A stretch of DNA of 64,000 nt from Heterocephalus glaber (GCF_000247695.1 NW_004624748.1:10143344-10207343); one strand, 5' to 3'. Numbered from the stretch's first letter, positions 1-11,089 are shown. Made by a program: numbers and translations. Notes: generated from the letters alone by a model not told the origin.

Positions 1-84
1 AGAGTGTTCCATCTCATTTCCCTTTGGGGTTGCTGTAGGTGATCTGGAAGTCTGGTTTTGAGACTTATTTATGTGTTTTCTCAT
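1..84 (-). CDS. LINE-1 ORF1 protein, N-terminal 28 codons (partial)
   Basis: Reading leftwards from the ATG at 84-82 gives 28 uninterrupted codons beginning MRKHINKSQNQTSRSPTAT and running off the window edge. The same start (MRRHINKPQNQTSRSPTAT) is found in the L1 at 54075, with only conservative differences, which fixes both frame and start. ORF1 encodes the RNA-binding trimeric chaperone of the L1 ribonucleoprotein; only the disordered N-terminal tail is visible here. Intactness of the rest is unknown. Confidence 0.7.
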   Translation of the reverse strand, partial: MRKHINKSQNQTSRSPTATPKGNEMEHS

Positions 85-157
85 TTCGACTGGGGCGGGG
101 GGCTGTTAGTGCCTGCACAGATTACCTCCTCTGAGCTGGGTGAGGTGGGACAGGGGC

Positions 158-482
158 CGGGAGCAGCCACAGGGATGGTGATCTAAAAGCCATTTCCTGT
201 GGGCTGGGAGCAGCCAGAGGGATGGTGGCTGGGAAACCCCTTCCTGTGGACCAGGAGCAGTGGGATGGTGGCTCAGAAGCCCCTCCCTCTGGGCCGGGAG
301 CGGTGGGAGGGATGGTGGTCTGGAAGCCCCTTCCTCCGTGCCAGGAGCAGCGGGACAGAAGGTGGCCCAAAAGCCCTTTCCTGTGGGCTGAGAGCAGCGG
401 GAGGGATGGTGACCGGGAAGCCCCTTCCTCTGGACCAGGAGCAGTGGGACGACGGCTCAGAAGCCCCTACCTCTGGGCCAGA
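158..482 (-). repeat. Degenerate 42-48 bp tandem repeat in L1 5' UTR
   Basis: About seven imperfect units on the plus strand share a gagcagYgggagggatggtg-like first half and an aagccccttcct-like second half. Unit lengths alternate around 48 and 42 bp. A two-unit block at about 208-297 is echoed at about 392-482, so there is a higher-order period too. It sits between ORF1 and the 119 bp array. Confidence 0.75.
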
Positions 483-1190
483 AACAGTGGGACTCAGTAC
501 CTTCGTCTGGTGGCCTGGTGTCCTCTGCACCCTGGTAATGTGGAATCAGGTGGCTGCCTGTCTGCAGTGGGGTGATTTGGTGTCTTCCGCGTGACTCAGG
601 ACCTTGGTAGGGCGTGCACAGACCTGCCTGTCTGCAGCAGGCTGATTCGGTGTCTTCCACGTGACTCCTCAATAATTTTGGTAATAACAAATAAAAGATA
701 AAAATGAAGGGCCTCCTTCAGAGTATGTCTCTGTTGTCACAATAGACAACATGGGCAGCAGTATGCAGATATAAGTCAATGAGTCTCAGCAAGCCAGTAG
801 CAGACCCATGAAATTAGGCAGATTTCTGGCTGCAAGTCCCAAGTTGAGCTCCCTGTCCTCCTGCAGGTTTGAACTCTGCCAGGTTCTACTGCAGGTTCCA
901 GGTTCCCTTCCTCTGAAGATAGTCCAGGTTCAGATGGCAGGTGATGATCCCTCCAGCTTACCAAGCACGGTGGTCTGGTGTGCTTTTATTGCAGAGATTC
1001 TTTTCACTTTTCCAGTGGGCTTCAGTTTTCATCAAGGAGCCTGAGAGAGGCCCTCTATCTGTTGTTCATATCTGCAGTTTAGGACAATGGTCTTTATGCC
1101 CCCTCGTGCCTCTGTAGTGTGGAACCAGGTAGCAGCACAGACAGGAAGCCAGAGAGGGTGGAGTGGGGGGGTGGTTGCAGGTGTTTGCAC

Positions 1191-1567
1191 TGCTATGCTG
1201 GTGGCTGGTGGGCATTCCGAGGGGTCCTCACCATCTTGCTGGTTGCAGGTGGACATGGCAAGCTGGACAGAATGGGGCTCCAGCCAGCCAGGGACCTCTC
1301 AGCCCATGCTGCTATGCTGGTGGCTGGTGGGCATTCCGAGGGGTCCTCACCATCTTGCTGGTTGCAGGTGGACATGGCAAGCTGGACAGAATGGGGCTCC
1401 AGCCAGCCAGGGACCTCTCAGCCCATGCTGCTATGCTGGTGGCTGGTGGGCATTCCGAGGGGTCCTCACCATCTTGCTGGTTGCAGGTGGACATGGCAAG
1501 CTGGACAGAATGGGGCTCCAGCCAGCCAGGGACCTCTCAGCCCATGCTGCTATGCTGGTGGCTGGTG
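1191..1567 (-). repeat. 119 bp tandem repeat, three identical units plus a partial one
   Basis: Units start at 1191, 1310 and 1429, with a ~20 base partial fourth at 1548. The three full units are identical by eye. The array lies at the distal (5') end of the L1 5' UTR, where mouse L1s carry promoter monomers. Open frames of 140-170 codons across it come from its period not being a multiple of three and its low stop content, not from a gene. Confidence 0.85.
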
Positions 1568-1854
1568 CTGAAGTGTTTTTTTTAAAGGCTTATTTGTAAC
1601 TTCTGTGCAGCTATAATAAAATTTAAACATTGTCCTGGTGTCTGGGATGGAATTACATTAGTCATCTTAGAAGGGGACCTGATCAGTCTGCATATCAAGG
1701 GTAATCACAGTTATCCAGAGGGTGAACTCCAGACAGTCACTGGAAATAAATATTTTGAGAAGTGAAATCTAATTACTAGAGATGAACTGGAACATTCATG
1801 GATCATAGATTTGTAGAACAGTAAAACTTCTAGGTATCATCCAACCCAACCTTT

Positions 1855-1945
1855 AATTTTATTAAAAATATAGGCTCAGAGAGATTCAGTGATATGGCCA
1901 AAGCCACACAGTGAGTCTGTAGCAGAACAGTGATTAGAATGAGAG
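1855..1945 (-). mobile_element. MIR-like SINE fragment
   Basis: Contains the antisense MIR core pattern (ggctcagagagattcagtgatatggccaaagccacacagtgag). Old and diverged. The U6-derived insertion sits at its right end. Confidence 0.45.
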
Positions 1946-1989
1946 TCTCATGCTTGCTTTGGCAGCACATATACTAGAATGAGAGTCTC
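1935..1989 (+). pseudogene. Severely 3'-truncated U6 snRNA copy with target-site duplication
   Basis: 1950-1976 reads like the first ~26 nt of U6 snRNA (tgcttgctttggcagcacatatac against the U6 5' end). It is flanked by 15-base direct repeats tagaatgagagtctc at 1935-1949 and 1975-1989. The rest of U6 is absent and there is no poly(A). This is the pattern of a LINE-mobilised, 3'-truncated snRNA pseudogene. It cannot be a functional U6 gene. Confidence 0.75.
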
Positions 1990-3250
1990 CAAGTTTTCAG
2001 GACCACTTGCCACATAGAATGCTGTCCATGAGGAAGATCAAAAGCAGTGATTCAAGACAGATAAGGTTCACTGATGAGAAGCTGCAGGGTGATAGTTGAG
2101 TTTATATTTAGACAGAAGTTATATAAATAACACACTGTCCTATGAATAAAAAGGCAGGGGCCTCTGTTCTCTCCCATGTACTTCTCCTGGGTGTCATCAT
2201 GTGATCCTAAATGGCCCAGGGACAGCTGCCTAGTGCTGGGACACAAGGGAGGAACACTTAATCCTCATTAAGAAGGAGCTGCTGGGAGAGGGTTGGTTTC
2301 ACCACCTCACTGTATGATTGTCAGTGTCATGGCCTCTTCCTTTGCAGATTGGAAGGGAGAAAGATGAATTAGAGGACTGCATACTCAGTGAGAGAGACGT
2401 GGAGGAAGAACCAGAGGGCTAGAATGGTGAAAAGTTGAGCTGAAGTCTAGGCACACATGTAAAGGTTCGGGACATTAAAAGGCTCTTTAAATAGACTTCT
2501 CGCAGGTGAACAGGATGATAGAGGAAAGCAGCCTGTGCTCCCAGGAGCTAAGTAAACAAGTAAGGACGTCAGATGCTCTGAGCTATATGAGGGCGGAGTG
2601 GACCTGCAGCTCAGCAGAAAGTACAAGAACATTGAGGTTTAATTGCCAAGTCCTGTTCTGTGAGGTGACACCTGTGGAGTAGCTCATATTTCAGGAACTA
2701 TTGCCTGCTTAGGAGACTTTCAGAGGAAAATGTGAAAATCCAGCCTGAACTGTGAGCCATGATTAGAGTTGATGTGTAGTTTAGGCTTTCAAAGATGTGC
2801 CTATCAGCATGATTCTATTTATTTTTCTTTGATAAGGGAAGCCTAATGGTTATCATTAAATAATTGCAATATTAATTCTATAAAAACAATCCCTGACCCC
2901 TGGACAAAAGCCTTGCGCATAAGCTAACATCCTCCCCACTTGCTGTGTTCTGTCTGAGCAGAAGCAAGAAGAGAAGCACAAGCAAAGGCCATGGTGTTTG
3001 GCTTTTGATTAGACATTAAACCTCAGACAGTTGCTAAACTTCTTGAACTCTGTGGCTTCAGTGTGGGTGGGAGAACAGGTCCAACCAGCCAAGCTGAGAG
3101 CAGTGTGCTACCTTTTGTTCTCAACAACTTGAGAGACTGTTGCAGGGTTAATGTTTAACTTTGGGTCTTAACTATTTCAAGCCTCAATTTCCTCATATAC
3201 AAATGACACAAAATGGAAACAGATTGAACTTTCTCATAAACATGAATAGT
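1990..3250. other. No recognisable feature
   Basis: Mixed-composition sequence without an ORF above background or a repeat I can name. A weak MIR-like phrase (cctcaatttcctcatatacaaatgac) occurs near 3181-3207 but is too short to call. Confidence 0.5.
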
Positions 3251-3259
3251 ATAAACGCT

Positions 3260-3640
3260 TTCCTTTGGAAGGGAAAACAAAACGGTGAAAAATTCAAGCT
3301 CTAGAGAGCATATGGTCCAATACAGGTATAATGTGAGACACAAATAGAAGTCACACTTGCAGTATTAATTTTTCTAATAGCCATGTTAAGAAAGAAAAAA
3401 ACAAATTGGTGAAATAAATTTAAAACATGTTTTATTTTATCCAATACTGCATAACCAAAATATTATTTCAACATGTAATTAATATTTTAAAAGTTATCAG
3501 TGAAATACATTACTTCTTTTTTCATACAAGTCATCAAAATAGCATTTTCTTCATACAAGTCATCAAAATAGCATGTGCATTTTATACCAAACACACATCT
3601 CAATTCAGAGGAAGCATTTCAAGGGCATGGTCACTGCACT
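3260..3640 (+). mobile_element. Ancient DNA-transposon-like interspersed repeat
   Basis: The AT-rich body (tccaatactgcataaccaaaatatta, then acacacatctcaattcagag) resembles a common eutherian non-autonomous DNA element family carrying phrases such as tagccacatg. Diverged; family name not certain. It contains an internal 29 bp duplication. Confidence 0.35.
3521..3574 (+). repeat. 29 bp tandem duplication
   Basis: ttcatacaagtcatcaaaat begins at 3521 and again at 3550, and the 25 shared bases are identical, giving a period of 29. Probably a replication slip within the surrounding old repeat. Confidence 0.85.
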
Positions 3641-3654
3641 GGCTGCTGTCTACT

Positions 3655-3800
3655 GCAGTGGGTAGGGCAGCTCTAGAGCCAAACTGAATTAACCTGGAAA
3701 TTGCCTGATCTTGAGCAAGTTACTTAGGCATCTTGTGCCTCAATTTCTAATTCTATAAAATGGGAATGAAAATTGTATCTACCTTTTTGGATTTGTCATT
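3655..3800 (+). mobile_element. MIR SINE remnant
   Basis: Sense MIR order is visible: ctctagagccaaactg, then cttgagcaagttactta, then gcctcaatttctaattctataaaatggg. Moderately diverged. Confidence 0.7.
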
Positions 3801-4261
3801 AATATATGTGTAAATGTATTTTAAAACCCATCATGCACTGGCTAGCATAGATTTAATCAATCCATGTCTGCTATCATTAGTGGTTTGGGCAAAAGTACAG
3901 AGGATGAAAGTGAATTTTTCTCAAAATGGGGTAATTCCAAACAAAGTAAAACTGAGTTTAGAGCTTAGGTTTTTTTTTTCTCCTTTCTTTTAGGGAAGTC
4001 ATTTAGTAGCTTAAACCAGGAAGACATATTTCAAATGTTTTTTTTTTTTACTTCATTAAACCAGTAATTTTTAAAGTGTCTTCTCCTTCACTTCTACAGT
4101 AAGGCAAAATAAGAACAGTTCTAATTAGTTGCCTTTGATTGTTACTCCTTGTCAAAGATAGTTAAGAAAGCTGAATAGCTTTATGGGATTATACTATTCA
4201 TAAATGTACATGGAATTAGTGTTTATTTGTTTTTTGTGATACCTAGGTATATGTGGTAAAT

Positions 4262-4348
4262 TGTGTAGGCTGTGCTCAAACTTGCAATCCTCTTGCCTCA
4301 GGCTACCTGAATACAAGGATTACAGCGTGCACCATAATGAACAACTGC
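4262..4348 (-). mobile_element. B1-like SINE fragment
   Basis: Reads as an antisense 7SL-derived SINE: ggctgtgctcaaacttgcaatcctcttgcctcaggct followed by ggattacagcgtgcacca. Short and diverged. Confidence 0.5.
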
Positions 4349-4540
4349 ATTTATATTTGGAGGGGCAGAATTTTGATTCTGGAGCTTTAAAAAATAACAA
4401 AGCATTCAGTTTTGAACTGGAATTCTTTGCCTTCTTTTCTGAAGCAGTTCTACAACAGCAGTATGCTATGAGAATTCAGCACCTGGAGTCTTAGGGTTCC
4501 AGAGTGGTGCTCCAGATGTATGTCAAGCTTTGTGGACCCA

Positions 4541-4640
4541 TTTTTTTTCTAAGTTTTTTTATTGGTACATTTTAGGTATACAATTTGTTTACATTTATCA
4601 TTGGGTGTTTGCACCTGTACATGATGTATCTTGGTTCTTA
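4541..4640 (-). mobile_element. 5'-truncated LINE-1 3' end with TSD
   Basis: About 100 bases matching the L1 3' terminus at 50.34 kb (attggtacattttaggtata and tatcttggttcttatttg). Target-site duplication tttgtggacccat at 4529-4541 and 4641-4653. On the minus strand the element ends with the poly(A) signal AATAAA (4558-4563) and a short A-rich tail. Confidence 0.8.
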
Positions 4641-4654
4641 TTTGTGGACCCATG

Positions 4655-4736
4655 TTTTTTGGTACTAGGGATCAAACTCAGGACCTTGTGCTTTCGAGGC
4701 AGGTGGTTGCATCACTGAGCTAAATCCCTGGCCCTG
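4655..4736 (-). mobile_element. ID-like tRNA-derived SINE
   Basis: Complement of a tRNA-Ala/ID-type SINE: poly(T), ggtactagggatcaaactca (B box), then cactgagctaaatccctggccc (A box and 5' end). Inserted just right of the L1 tail duplication. Confidence 0.85.
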
Positions 4737-4769
4737 TGGCCACTTTGTTGTATGAATTTCCTCTTAATT

Positions 4770-4862
4770 CATTATTATTATTATTATTTTGTGCTGGGCT
4801 TTGAACTTGGGACCTTGAGCTTTCGAGGCAGGCGCTGGAACCACTGAGCTAAATCCCCGGCT
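4770..4862 (-). mobile_element. ID-like SINE with (ATT)n tail
   Basis: gtgctgggctttgaacttgg (B box) through cactgagctaaatccccgg (A box), preceded by an (att)n tract at 4770-4788 that represents the mutated 3' tail on the minus strand. Confidence 0.85.
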
Positions 4863-5216
4863 TAATTTATTCTTTGCTGCCTGTAAATAAGCATAAAAGA
4901 GGTATAAAACTTGGTCAGGCCATTACTGGGCCTTATCCATATATGGTCAAGACTGAGATATATCAGTGTCATCATGCTGTGTGGTACTAGCAAGACCTAT
5001 GGGAAATCAGGAAATCGGCACTTGGGGTCCCTTTTGCCTTCTTGATTAGTTTTAGCGATGAAACCAGACATCTCCACATTTGCTTCCCACATCTGCCCAT
5101 TATGCAGCCTGGAACGTAGTCCAAGTTTATCTCTTTAAATTGCATCTTTTGTAAAAGGTTGAGAGGTGAGAGCTGATCAAGGAAAAAAAGATATGACCAT
5201 GAGCGACAATCACACA

Positions 5217-5450
5217 AAACAAGCTTTATTGGCTGATGGTTGGACAGGGTGCATGAGAAGGAAAGTAAGTCCTTAGCATGAGATTGTCCAGTGGCTCCAA
5301 GGTCCAACACCCAGAAATGGAATAGGAGTAAGGAATTCCTGGGGAGAGGGAGCTTAGGTGTCTAGGCAGTTTGCTCAGCAGTACTGTGTAGAATTCCTGG
5401 GTTAGGGAATCCCAAGGGTGGTAGCAGTTTGGCACCTTGTCATCTCTTGA
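5217..5450 (-). other. Possible 3'-UTR-like segment on the minus strand
   Basis: On the minus strand a short GC-balanced segment ends with a canonical AATAAA followed by GCTTGTTTTGTGTG, resembling a polyadenylation site. I do not recognise the frames (up to 107 codons overlap it) and there is no A tail or flanking duplication. It could be a decayed retrocopy or chance. Confidence 0.15.
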
Positions 5451-5904
5451 CTATCTTATCAATGGCCAACAAATGCTGGGTGAGGTTTTCAAAAGTGTGC
5501 CAAACAAGTGGGCTCAAAATTGCTAAATATCTACTTGTTTGGCTATTTTTTTTTTTTTAAAGTGTATGTGTAAAAATATGAGTTTCACACTGGTGAACTT
5601 TTTAGTTAATGGGTCTCAGGCTGCACTGAAAAAAGAAGGACCAATACACAGAAGGCATCTCTGACCCACTTGTATAACAGTCTTTGATTCTGTGCATGAA
5701 TAGTGTAGCATGCTGGACAGAGAACATGAGAAACCATGAGTTGTGGGCATGACTGGAACCACTTCCTTCCAGTTGTCTCTTGGTCACTCAATACCTTGGG
5801 ATCTCATTGCCCTTGTTTGTAGAATGAAGAGTAGGGCCAGAAGACCTCTCAGTTTCCAGAACCAAAAGTTTATCACTCTCAAATTTTTGAAGCATCCTTA
5901 TGGC

Positions 5905-6030
5905 GGTAGACAGGATATGTGTTACTATTTCCATTTGTCAGTGAGGGCCCTGAAGCATAGAGAGGACAAGTGCTGATCTTCCCATCAACATTCACCCAGG
6001 TGGTCACAGGCAATTGTATTAGAAATCCCA
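5905..6030 (-). mobile_element. MIR SINE remnant
   Basis: Antisense MIR core: gttactatttccatttgtcagtgagggccctgaagcatagagaggac. Diverged. Confidence 0.5.
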
Positions 6031-8015
6031 TTTGTGGATATCTAGATCCCTTGTGTTTTGCTACCCTCATGGGCAAATAAGAAGCATTGTTGCATACTAT
6101 TGTTTTAGAAATGAAATTAAAATTCTGCCATGGCATGTAGACATATACCAGCCCAGAGATCATTTAGACTTAAGATTTATAAGAATTTTATATTATTGTC
6201 CTATTTTCCTATCATATTTATATTTAGAAACACTTGAAATAATAGAATTACTATTATTGTTTTTACTATTGTTAATGCTTTTTGTCATCACCTTACATTT
6301 GTTCATATTTCATGATGATTATTAGGGATAGTCCTACCTGTGGTATCTTTTATTCTCTAAGTGACAGTGTGCAGTAGTATGCTGGTACTATTTAGTATTC
6401 AGCTTTCCAGAGGAGATTTGCTAATTTCTGTGGGGTAAATATTCTTACTGAGGCAGACTTTGAACTACCAAAGTGAGAGGTGACTGACCTGAGTTGGGAA
6501 GAGATGATCATAAATAAGTCTCATGTATGTGGTCAATGTACCAATCCTTGCTATGTCCACTCATGGATTCTAAATTTCTTTTAAATACAGATCACACTTT
6601 TAAAAACATGCTCTATGCCTGTCTCCATCCCCACTGGACCATTTTTGTGGGTATAGAACTGTATGGTTTTGCTCACACTTATTCTCAGGGCTAATCTCAC
6701 TTCATCTGTTGGATTGGCAACATTGCATGGCCAATGAGAGGTGTTCCTGAAGAAGCCACAGTTTGTGACATTGTGCAGAGGGACCAGAATTTTCTTTACA
6801 TCCACAGGGCTCAGTCTTGGCCTCCATTGATTTCTCAAGTCTGGGATCTGAGCTCTCACTTTCAAAAAAGATCTCTGCCCTCGGTATTAGTATGAAGATT
6901 AATTACAACTTTTGTAAAGGCTATCAACTGCATACCAGAGTCCATCTTGGAGACTGTGCTTGAGAAATACTCTCACTGTTGTACTCATCATTATTGGTAG
7001 TGTAGAGAGAGTCTGACTTCCTCTTCTGGTCACTGACTAGGGAGTATTTCTTTCTGAGAGGAGGGGGGCTTACCTAAAAATAAATGAGCTTAAAAATCTT
7101 TATCCTAAAACTTGTCTAAATTGTAAAATAAATCATTCTGGAGGTTTGGTGAATTTTTTGGCTCCGAAAGCTTCTATATTTGACTGCCCTGGAACACGGT
7201 GTTCTCTGTCTGGAAACCATTCCATTGGTTCCTGGCTCCAATGTTTCAAAGGACTCTGTGGCCCTGTTTTCCAGATCCAAGTTTAATCAGAGAATTAATT
7301 ATCTGAGCAAGAACATGGAAGCCTAGCTGAGTTTGAGGGTGAAGCCTGTGATCTCTTTTCCACCTCAATAGACAAAAAGAGTCTTGGTGAATGTTTGTTG
7401 ATTATGCTTTTACGTAAGCAGATGTTCCACATAGCAGAGGTAAGAAACCAATAGGAAGAACCTGTGACAAGATTATGTTTAGCAAAGATAAATACACAAA
7501 TTTCTTTATCTTTTTGCAATACTTCAGTCAGGAGAACCTGAGCTGTGAGATGCCTGTTTCCATTGCAAGGAGGTCTTTGAGCTACTCAAGCAAAACAGGA
7601 AGGAATGTGGTTCCATTGGCTCGCCCTCAGCCTTCAGTCATGGTTTCTGATTAGCTTGTGCTTCTCAGATGAATTTGTAAGCACCTTAAATAACTTATCT
7701 TTCTCATTCCAGAAATTCTTTAATGAGGCATTTGCATAAGTTTCTTTCTTTGAAATCCACGTGACCTAGCCTATTAGACTGCCTTCCCTAGTTCATGGTT
7801 CCCATGACAACGAGTGGAAGACTCTATTCAAGTCCATCTACATTAACCTCAATGAAAATGATGTAACATCATTTAAATCAGGCATCCCTTCTCCAGAATG
7901 GAGTTAATTTCTCTATGGTTCTGATGACCACCTCCTGAAGAATCCTTTCTACAGCAAAAGAGTCACACATTGCATTGCACAGAACCAGGCCTGAGCTCTG
8001 TATTAGGTGAGTGTG
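6031..8015. other. No recognisable feature
   Basis: AT-rich, without long ORFs or a repeat I could place. A small run of att/ta-rich sequence lies at about 6235-6290. Confidence 0.4.
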
Positions 8016-8019
8016 TGGC

Positions 8020-8215
8020 TAGAGAGTTTCAACCTCAGCAGTACCAACAGGACATTTGGTTCTGAGAATTCCCTGGGGTGAGGCTATCCTGGGGACCTAC
8101 TCCAGGCCAGTAGACTTCATCATGAAAGTTGTGACCACCACAGATGTCTCCATACATTGCCAAATGTCACTTGTGGGTGGGGGGTGGGGACAATACTCCA
8201 TGTTGAGAACCACTG
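8020..8215 (-). mobile_element. MER20 hAT-Charlie DNA transposon remnant
   Basis: Right end is the MER20-type inverted terminus gttgagaaccactg at 8202-8215, with the internal match gatgtctccatacattgccaaatgtcac. The left part begins gagagtttcaacctcagca, the other terminus in diverged form. Near full length. Confidence 0.7.
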
Positions 8216-8466
8216 GATTGGGGCTCTGTTGACATCTAGTAGACTTTGCCTTTGTGATCATCTGACCTAGAATTACAGCTGTCAGCTTTTCCATCTAGAT
8301 ATTGAAGAGCTTCATCTCTGGCAGCCCCTAGAATATTTGGTTCATGTCAGCACCAGTGACCATGCCTGTCTGTGGAGTCCATTGTCACACAGAGTGCCAT
8401 CCTCCCCAGTTACCTCCAGAAAGGCACATATCTAGGGGCCTTAGTCATACCCTTATTGTCCTTAAC

Positions 8467-8553
8467 TTTTTTTTTTTTGGTACCAGGGATCGAACTCGGG
8501 TCTTTGTGCTTGCACAACAGGCAGCGAAACCACTGAGCTAAATCCCTGGCCCT
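8467..8553 (-). mobile_element. ID-like SINE with TSD
   Basis: Poly(T), ggtaccagggatcgaactcg, then cactgagctaaatccctggccc. Flanking direct repeats tgtccttaactt (8458-8469) and tgtccttgactt (8553-8564) differ at one base. Confidence 0.9.
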
Positions 8554-8564
8554 GTCCTTGACTT

Positions 8565-10400
8565 TGTAAAAGCGTTTCCTGGACCCTGGAGCACAATTCC
8601 CAATTTGTCTATTTTGGCACCTGTCCTAGTTTTTCCTGCTCTCACCACCTCCCTAAATAGCACTCTATCAGTGGGTGTCCCCAATGCATCTCCAAGAACA
8701 GGGCTCTGCTTGCTCTCTAGAGCCACACAGCCACAATGAAGCACATGCCCACACTTAGAAACATGCCTGCTGTCACATCTGTAGGGGCTGAGTAAGAGTC
8801 CAAATATCATGTTTAGGTGTTTAAACATTGTAAAGCAAACTTATGAATGGTGAAGCACTTTATGTTCTAACTGCCCATCTGGACAAACATGCCTCTCTCA
8901 ATGTCCATCTGGCAAAGCCGCCTGGGAACACACCTGTGGTGGAACAAAGGTACATACTGACTTGTGATTGGGGGGGACCTCTGGGGACCACGAGTATCTC
9001 AACCAGAGGAAGTTAGAAAGGACCTGTTCGAGGATTTAGGCTGATACTGGGTGATTTGGGCAAGGGTTCAAGGGGGCATGATTGTGCTCTGGGTTAATGG
9101 ATGCTCTCAGGAAGTGGTGACAGTTCAATGATGGGGGATCTTAACAAAGAGGGGGTCACATTGTGATTGGGAAAGCAGTGGTTACTTGTGTTAGCCAGGA
9201 AAAGGGGATGTGGTCATTGTTGTGGTGTAGATAATGTTCTTGTTTAGGTCTATGCTCAGACATGATTACAGAGTGGTGTTGTTTTCCTCTTGTTCCCTCC
9301 TGGTCAGAGTGGCCTGATCTGATGCTGGTGCTCTGTGGGATTGTTTATGTTTGACTGGAGAACACTATGACCCACCTGGGATTGGGGCCAATTCCTTGAC
9401 ATCAAGCCTGGCTGATGGTGCCACGGTTCTTTTTCTCTTATCTCCCTTCGTAATGACATGGAGGTCTGGCTTTGAATTTAGAAGCTTGGACTCCTCTGCC
9501 AGGCTGTGGCAGTAGGAAGGGGCCATATTCCCCCTCTTTCCTCTTCCTCCTGTCTCCTTTGCACTCCTGGATCTGTCCTACTCTGTGAAAGGCCAAACAC
9601 TCACCAGTAAGCACATTCCATCCCACATGTCTACTCTTCTCCTTGACCACCACTGGGGCCTGGAGTTCTGCACGCTGGCAGTGAGGTGCATCTGAAGAAG
9701 GATGGCCTCCAGGGAGAGGCCTCCCAGGCCTGGCAAGCAGGCTCTGAATGTCTGAGCAGAGAATTCCAGGGTCTTGAGTATCTGGAACATAATCTAGCAG
9801 TTGGCTCCAGGTAGCACATCCCTTTGGTCCTACAGACTTCTCACTTCATGAGGACATAGCCAGATGGCCAGAGGGATACCGTCTAGGGTGCAGACCTGGA
9901 GCCCTCATGTCCAGATCATTCAGGGTGTGTCTATCACTGTCGACACTGCCTTAACCTGGTCACTGCACAACCTCCCATGCCTGGCAGGACTTCCACTCTT
10001 GGTCTCTTCCAGCTCATGAAGCTATGGTTGTTTTCACTTATGCTATGGAATCGTGACTGTCACTCAGCACACACGTGAGAAACTCAAATGGACAGGGAAT
10101 GAACGTGAAAACTATTCAATGCCATTCCTGTTCCCTTAACCTTTAAAAAGCACAGAAATACACCAAAAGTTGCTTAAAATAAATGTTTGTATAAATGACC
10201 AAACTTTGTAGGAGTGTGAATATGTCCATTATGTGCCAATATTTGCAAAACTGTAGTAATTGGTAGGTCACATTTCTTAAGCTAGTTTACTAATTTGTTT
10301 TTTCTGTAAAATATTTGCCTTTTAGGTTAACAACAGGATTAACATTTTTAGAAATAAATTTCATTTTAAGTTCTCACTTAAGAATATTTTAGGTTTTTCC
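8565..10400. other. No recognisable feature
   Basis: Ordinary unique-looking sequence. Open frames of 60-96 codons overlap on the minus strand at 9438-9819 and 8538-8828, but none resembles a known protein. Confidence 0.4.
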
Positions 10401-10408
10401 TTGATATT

Positions 10409-10424
10409 CTCTCTCTCTCTCTCC
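10409..10424 (+). repeat. (CT)n microsatellite
   Basis: Pure ct repeat of about eight units, directly left of a B1-like SINE. Confidence 0.85.
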
Positions 10425-10442
10425 TCCCCTTTTTGTTCTTGT

Positions 10443-10555
10443 TTTTGATAGAAGACCTTGCTATTTTGGCCAGGCTGGCAGTGAACTCACTATTTAGCCC
10501 AGACTGGCCTCAAACTCACAATCCTCCTGCTTCAGCCTCCAAAGCACTGTAATTG
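10443..10555 (-). mobile_element. B1 SINE with internal duplication
   Basis: Antisense 7SL-derived SINE. Two successive ggcctcaaactc-like blocks (ggctggcagtgaactcacta, then actggcctcaaactcacaat) show the ~29 bp internal duplication typical of rodent B1, followed by cctcctgcttcagcctcc. Confidence 0.75.
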
Positions 10556-11089
10556 AGTCTCATTTTTTTTTTAAGGGAAAAGTCTTTCTTATTCTAAAAA
10601 TAAGGCATGTGACCTCAAGTTTTTGTGCCAGAAGAATCCTCCTTTAGTTAATGATAGCCTCCAGTGGTGATACTTAAGGATATGGGAGTTAAGGGATTTT
10701 AAAGGAAGGAGCTGAGGGGTTAATGGGGTAAGTGTTGATATACAGCTCTCCCCAGGAAAAAAGGCACCTGAGTCCTCAGTATCTTATGGCAAAGAAACCT
10801 CTTATCTTTAAACATTAAAAATTATAATACCGTGTTCCTTATTTTGGGGGGATTGTTTTTCAAAAAAATGAATTTTATTTTTCTCACCTGCACAAAAGGG
10901 GTATTTTTATATCATTTAGGTCTATACAAAAATAATATTTGTACTTTCTTTCAGGTCCAACTCTTAAGACACTTTCACCTGCTGATAGTCACTGCTTAGG
11001 AAATTTCTGAGCACTGTATGTATGTACTTCCTTCTTTAATCTTCCACCTATTTCTCCCTTCCTTCCAGAGTACAATGCATGAAGAGGGT

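Larger units (their letters stand above)
1..1570 (-). mobile_element. LINE-1 5' end: ORF1 start plus long 5' UTR
   Basis: The first ~100 bases closely match the start of the L1 ORF1 near 54.07 kb, so this is the same element class on the minus strand, cut by the left window edge. To its right lies GC-rich non-coding sequence that ends in a tandem array, the usual order of a rodent L1 promoter (monomers, linker, ORF1). Sequence turns AT-rich after about 1570, taken as the 5' end of the insertion. Target-site duplications cannot be checked because the 3' end is outside the window. The right edge and the middle part (600-1190) are assigned by position rather than by homology. Confidence 0.7.

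Noticed and set aside
199..594. Overlapping 117-131 codon frames on the plus strand
   Set aside because: They run antisense through the degenerate L1 5' UTR array; several frames are open at once because of GC-rich repeats.
1191..1567. CRISPR-like array
   Set aside because: The units are head-to-tail and identical with no spacers; the context is a mammalian L1 5' UTR.
1087..1599. Frames of 140-170 codons that look like a repeat protein
   Set aside because: The same 119 bp unit is read in all three frames in succession because 119 is not a multiple of three. This is an artefact of the tandem array.
1950..1976. Functional U6 snRNA gene
   Set aside because: Only ~26 nt of U6 are present, flanked by target-site duplications and without a terminator.
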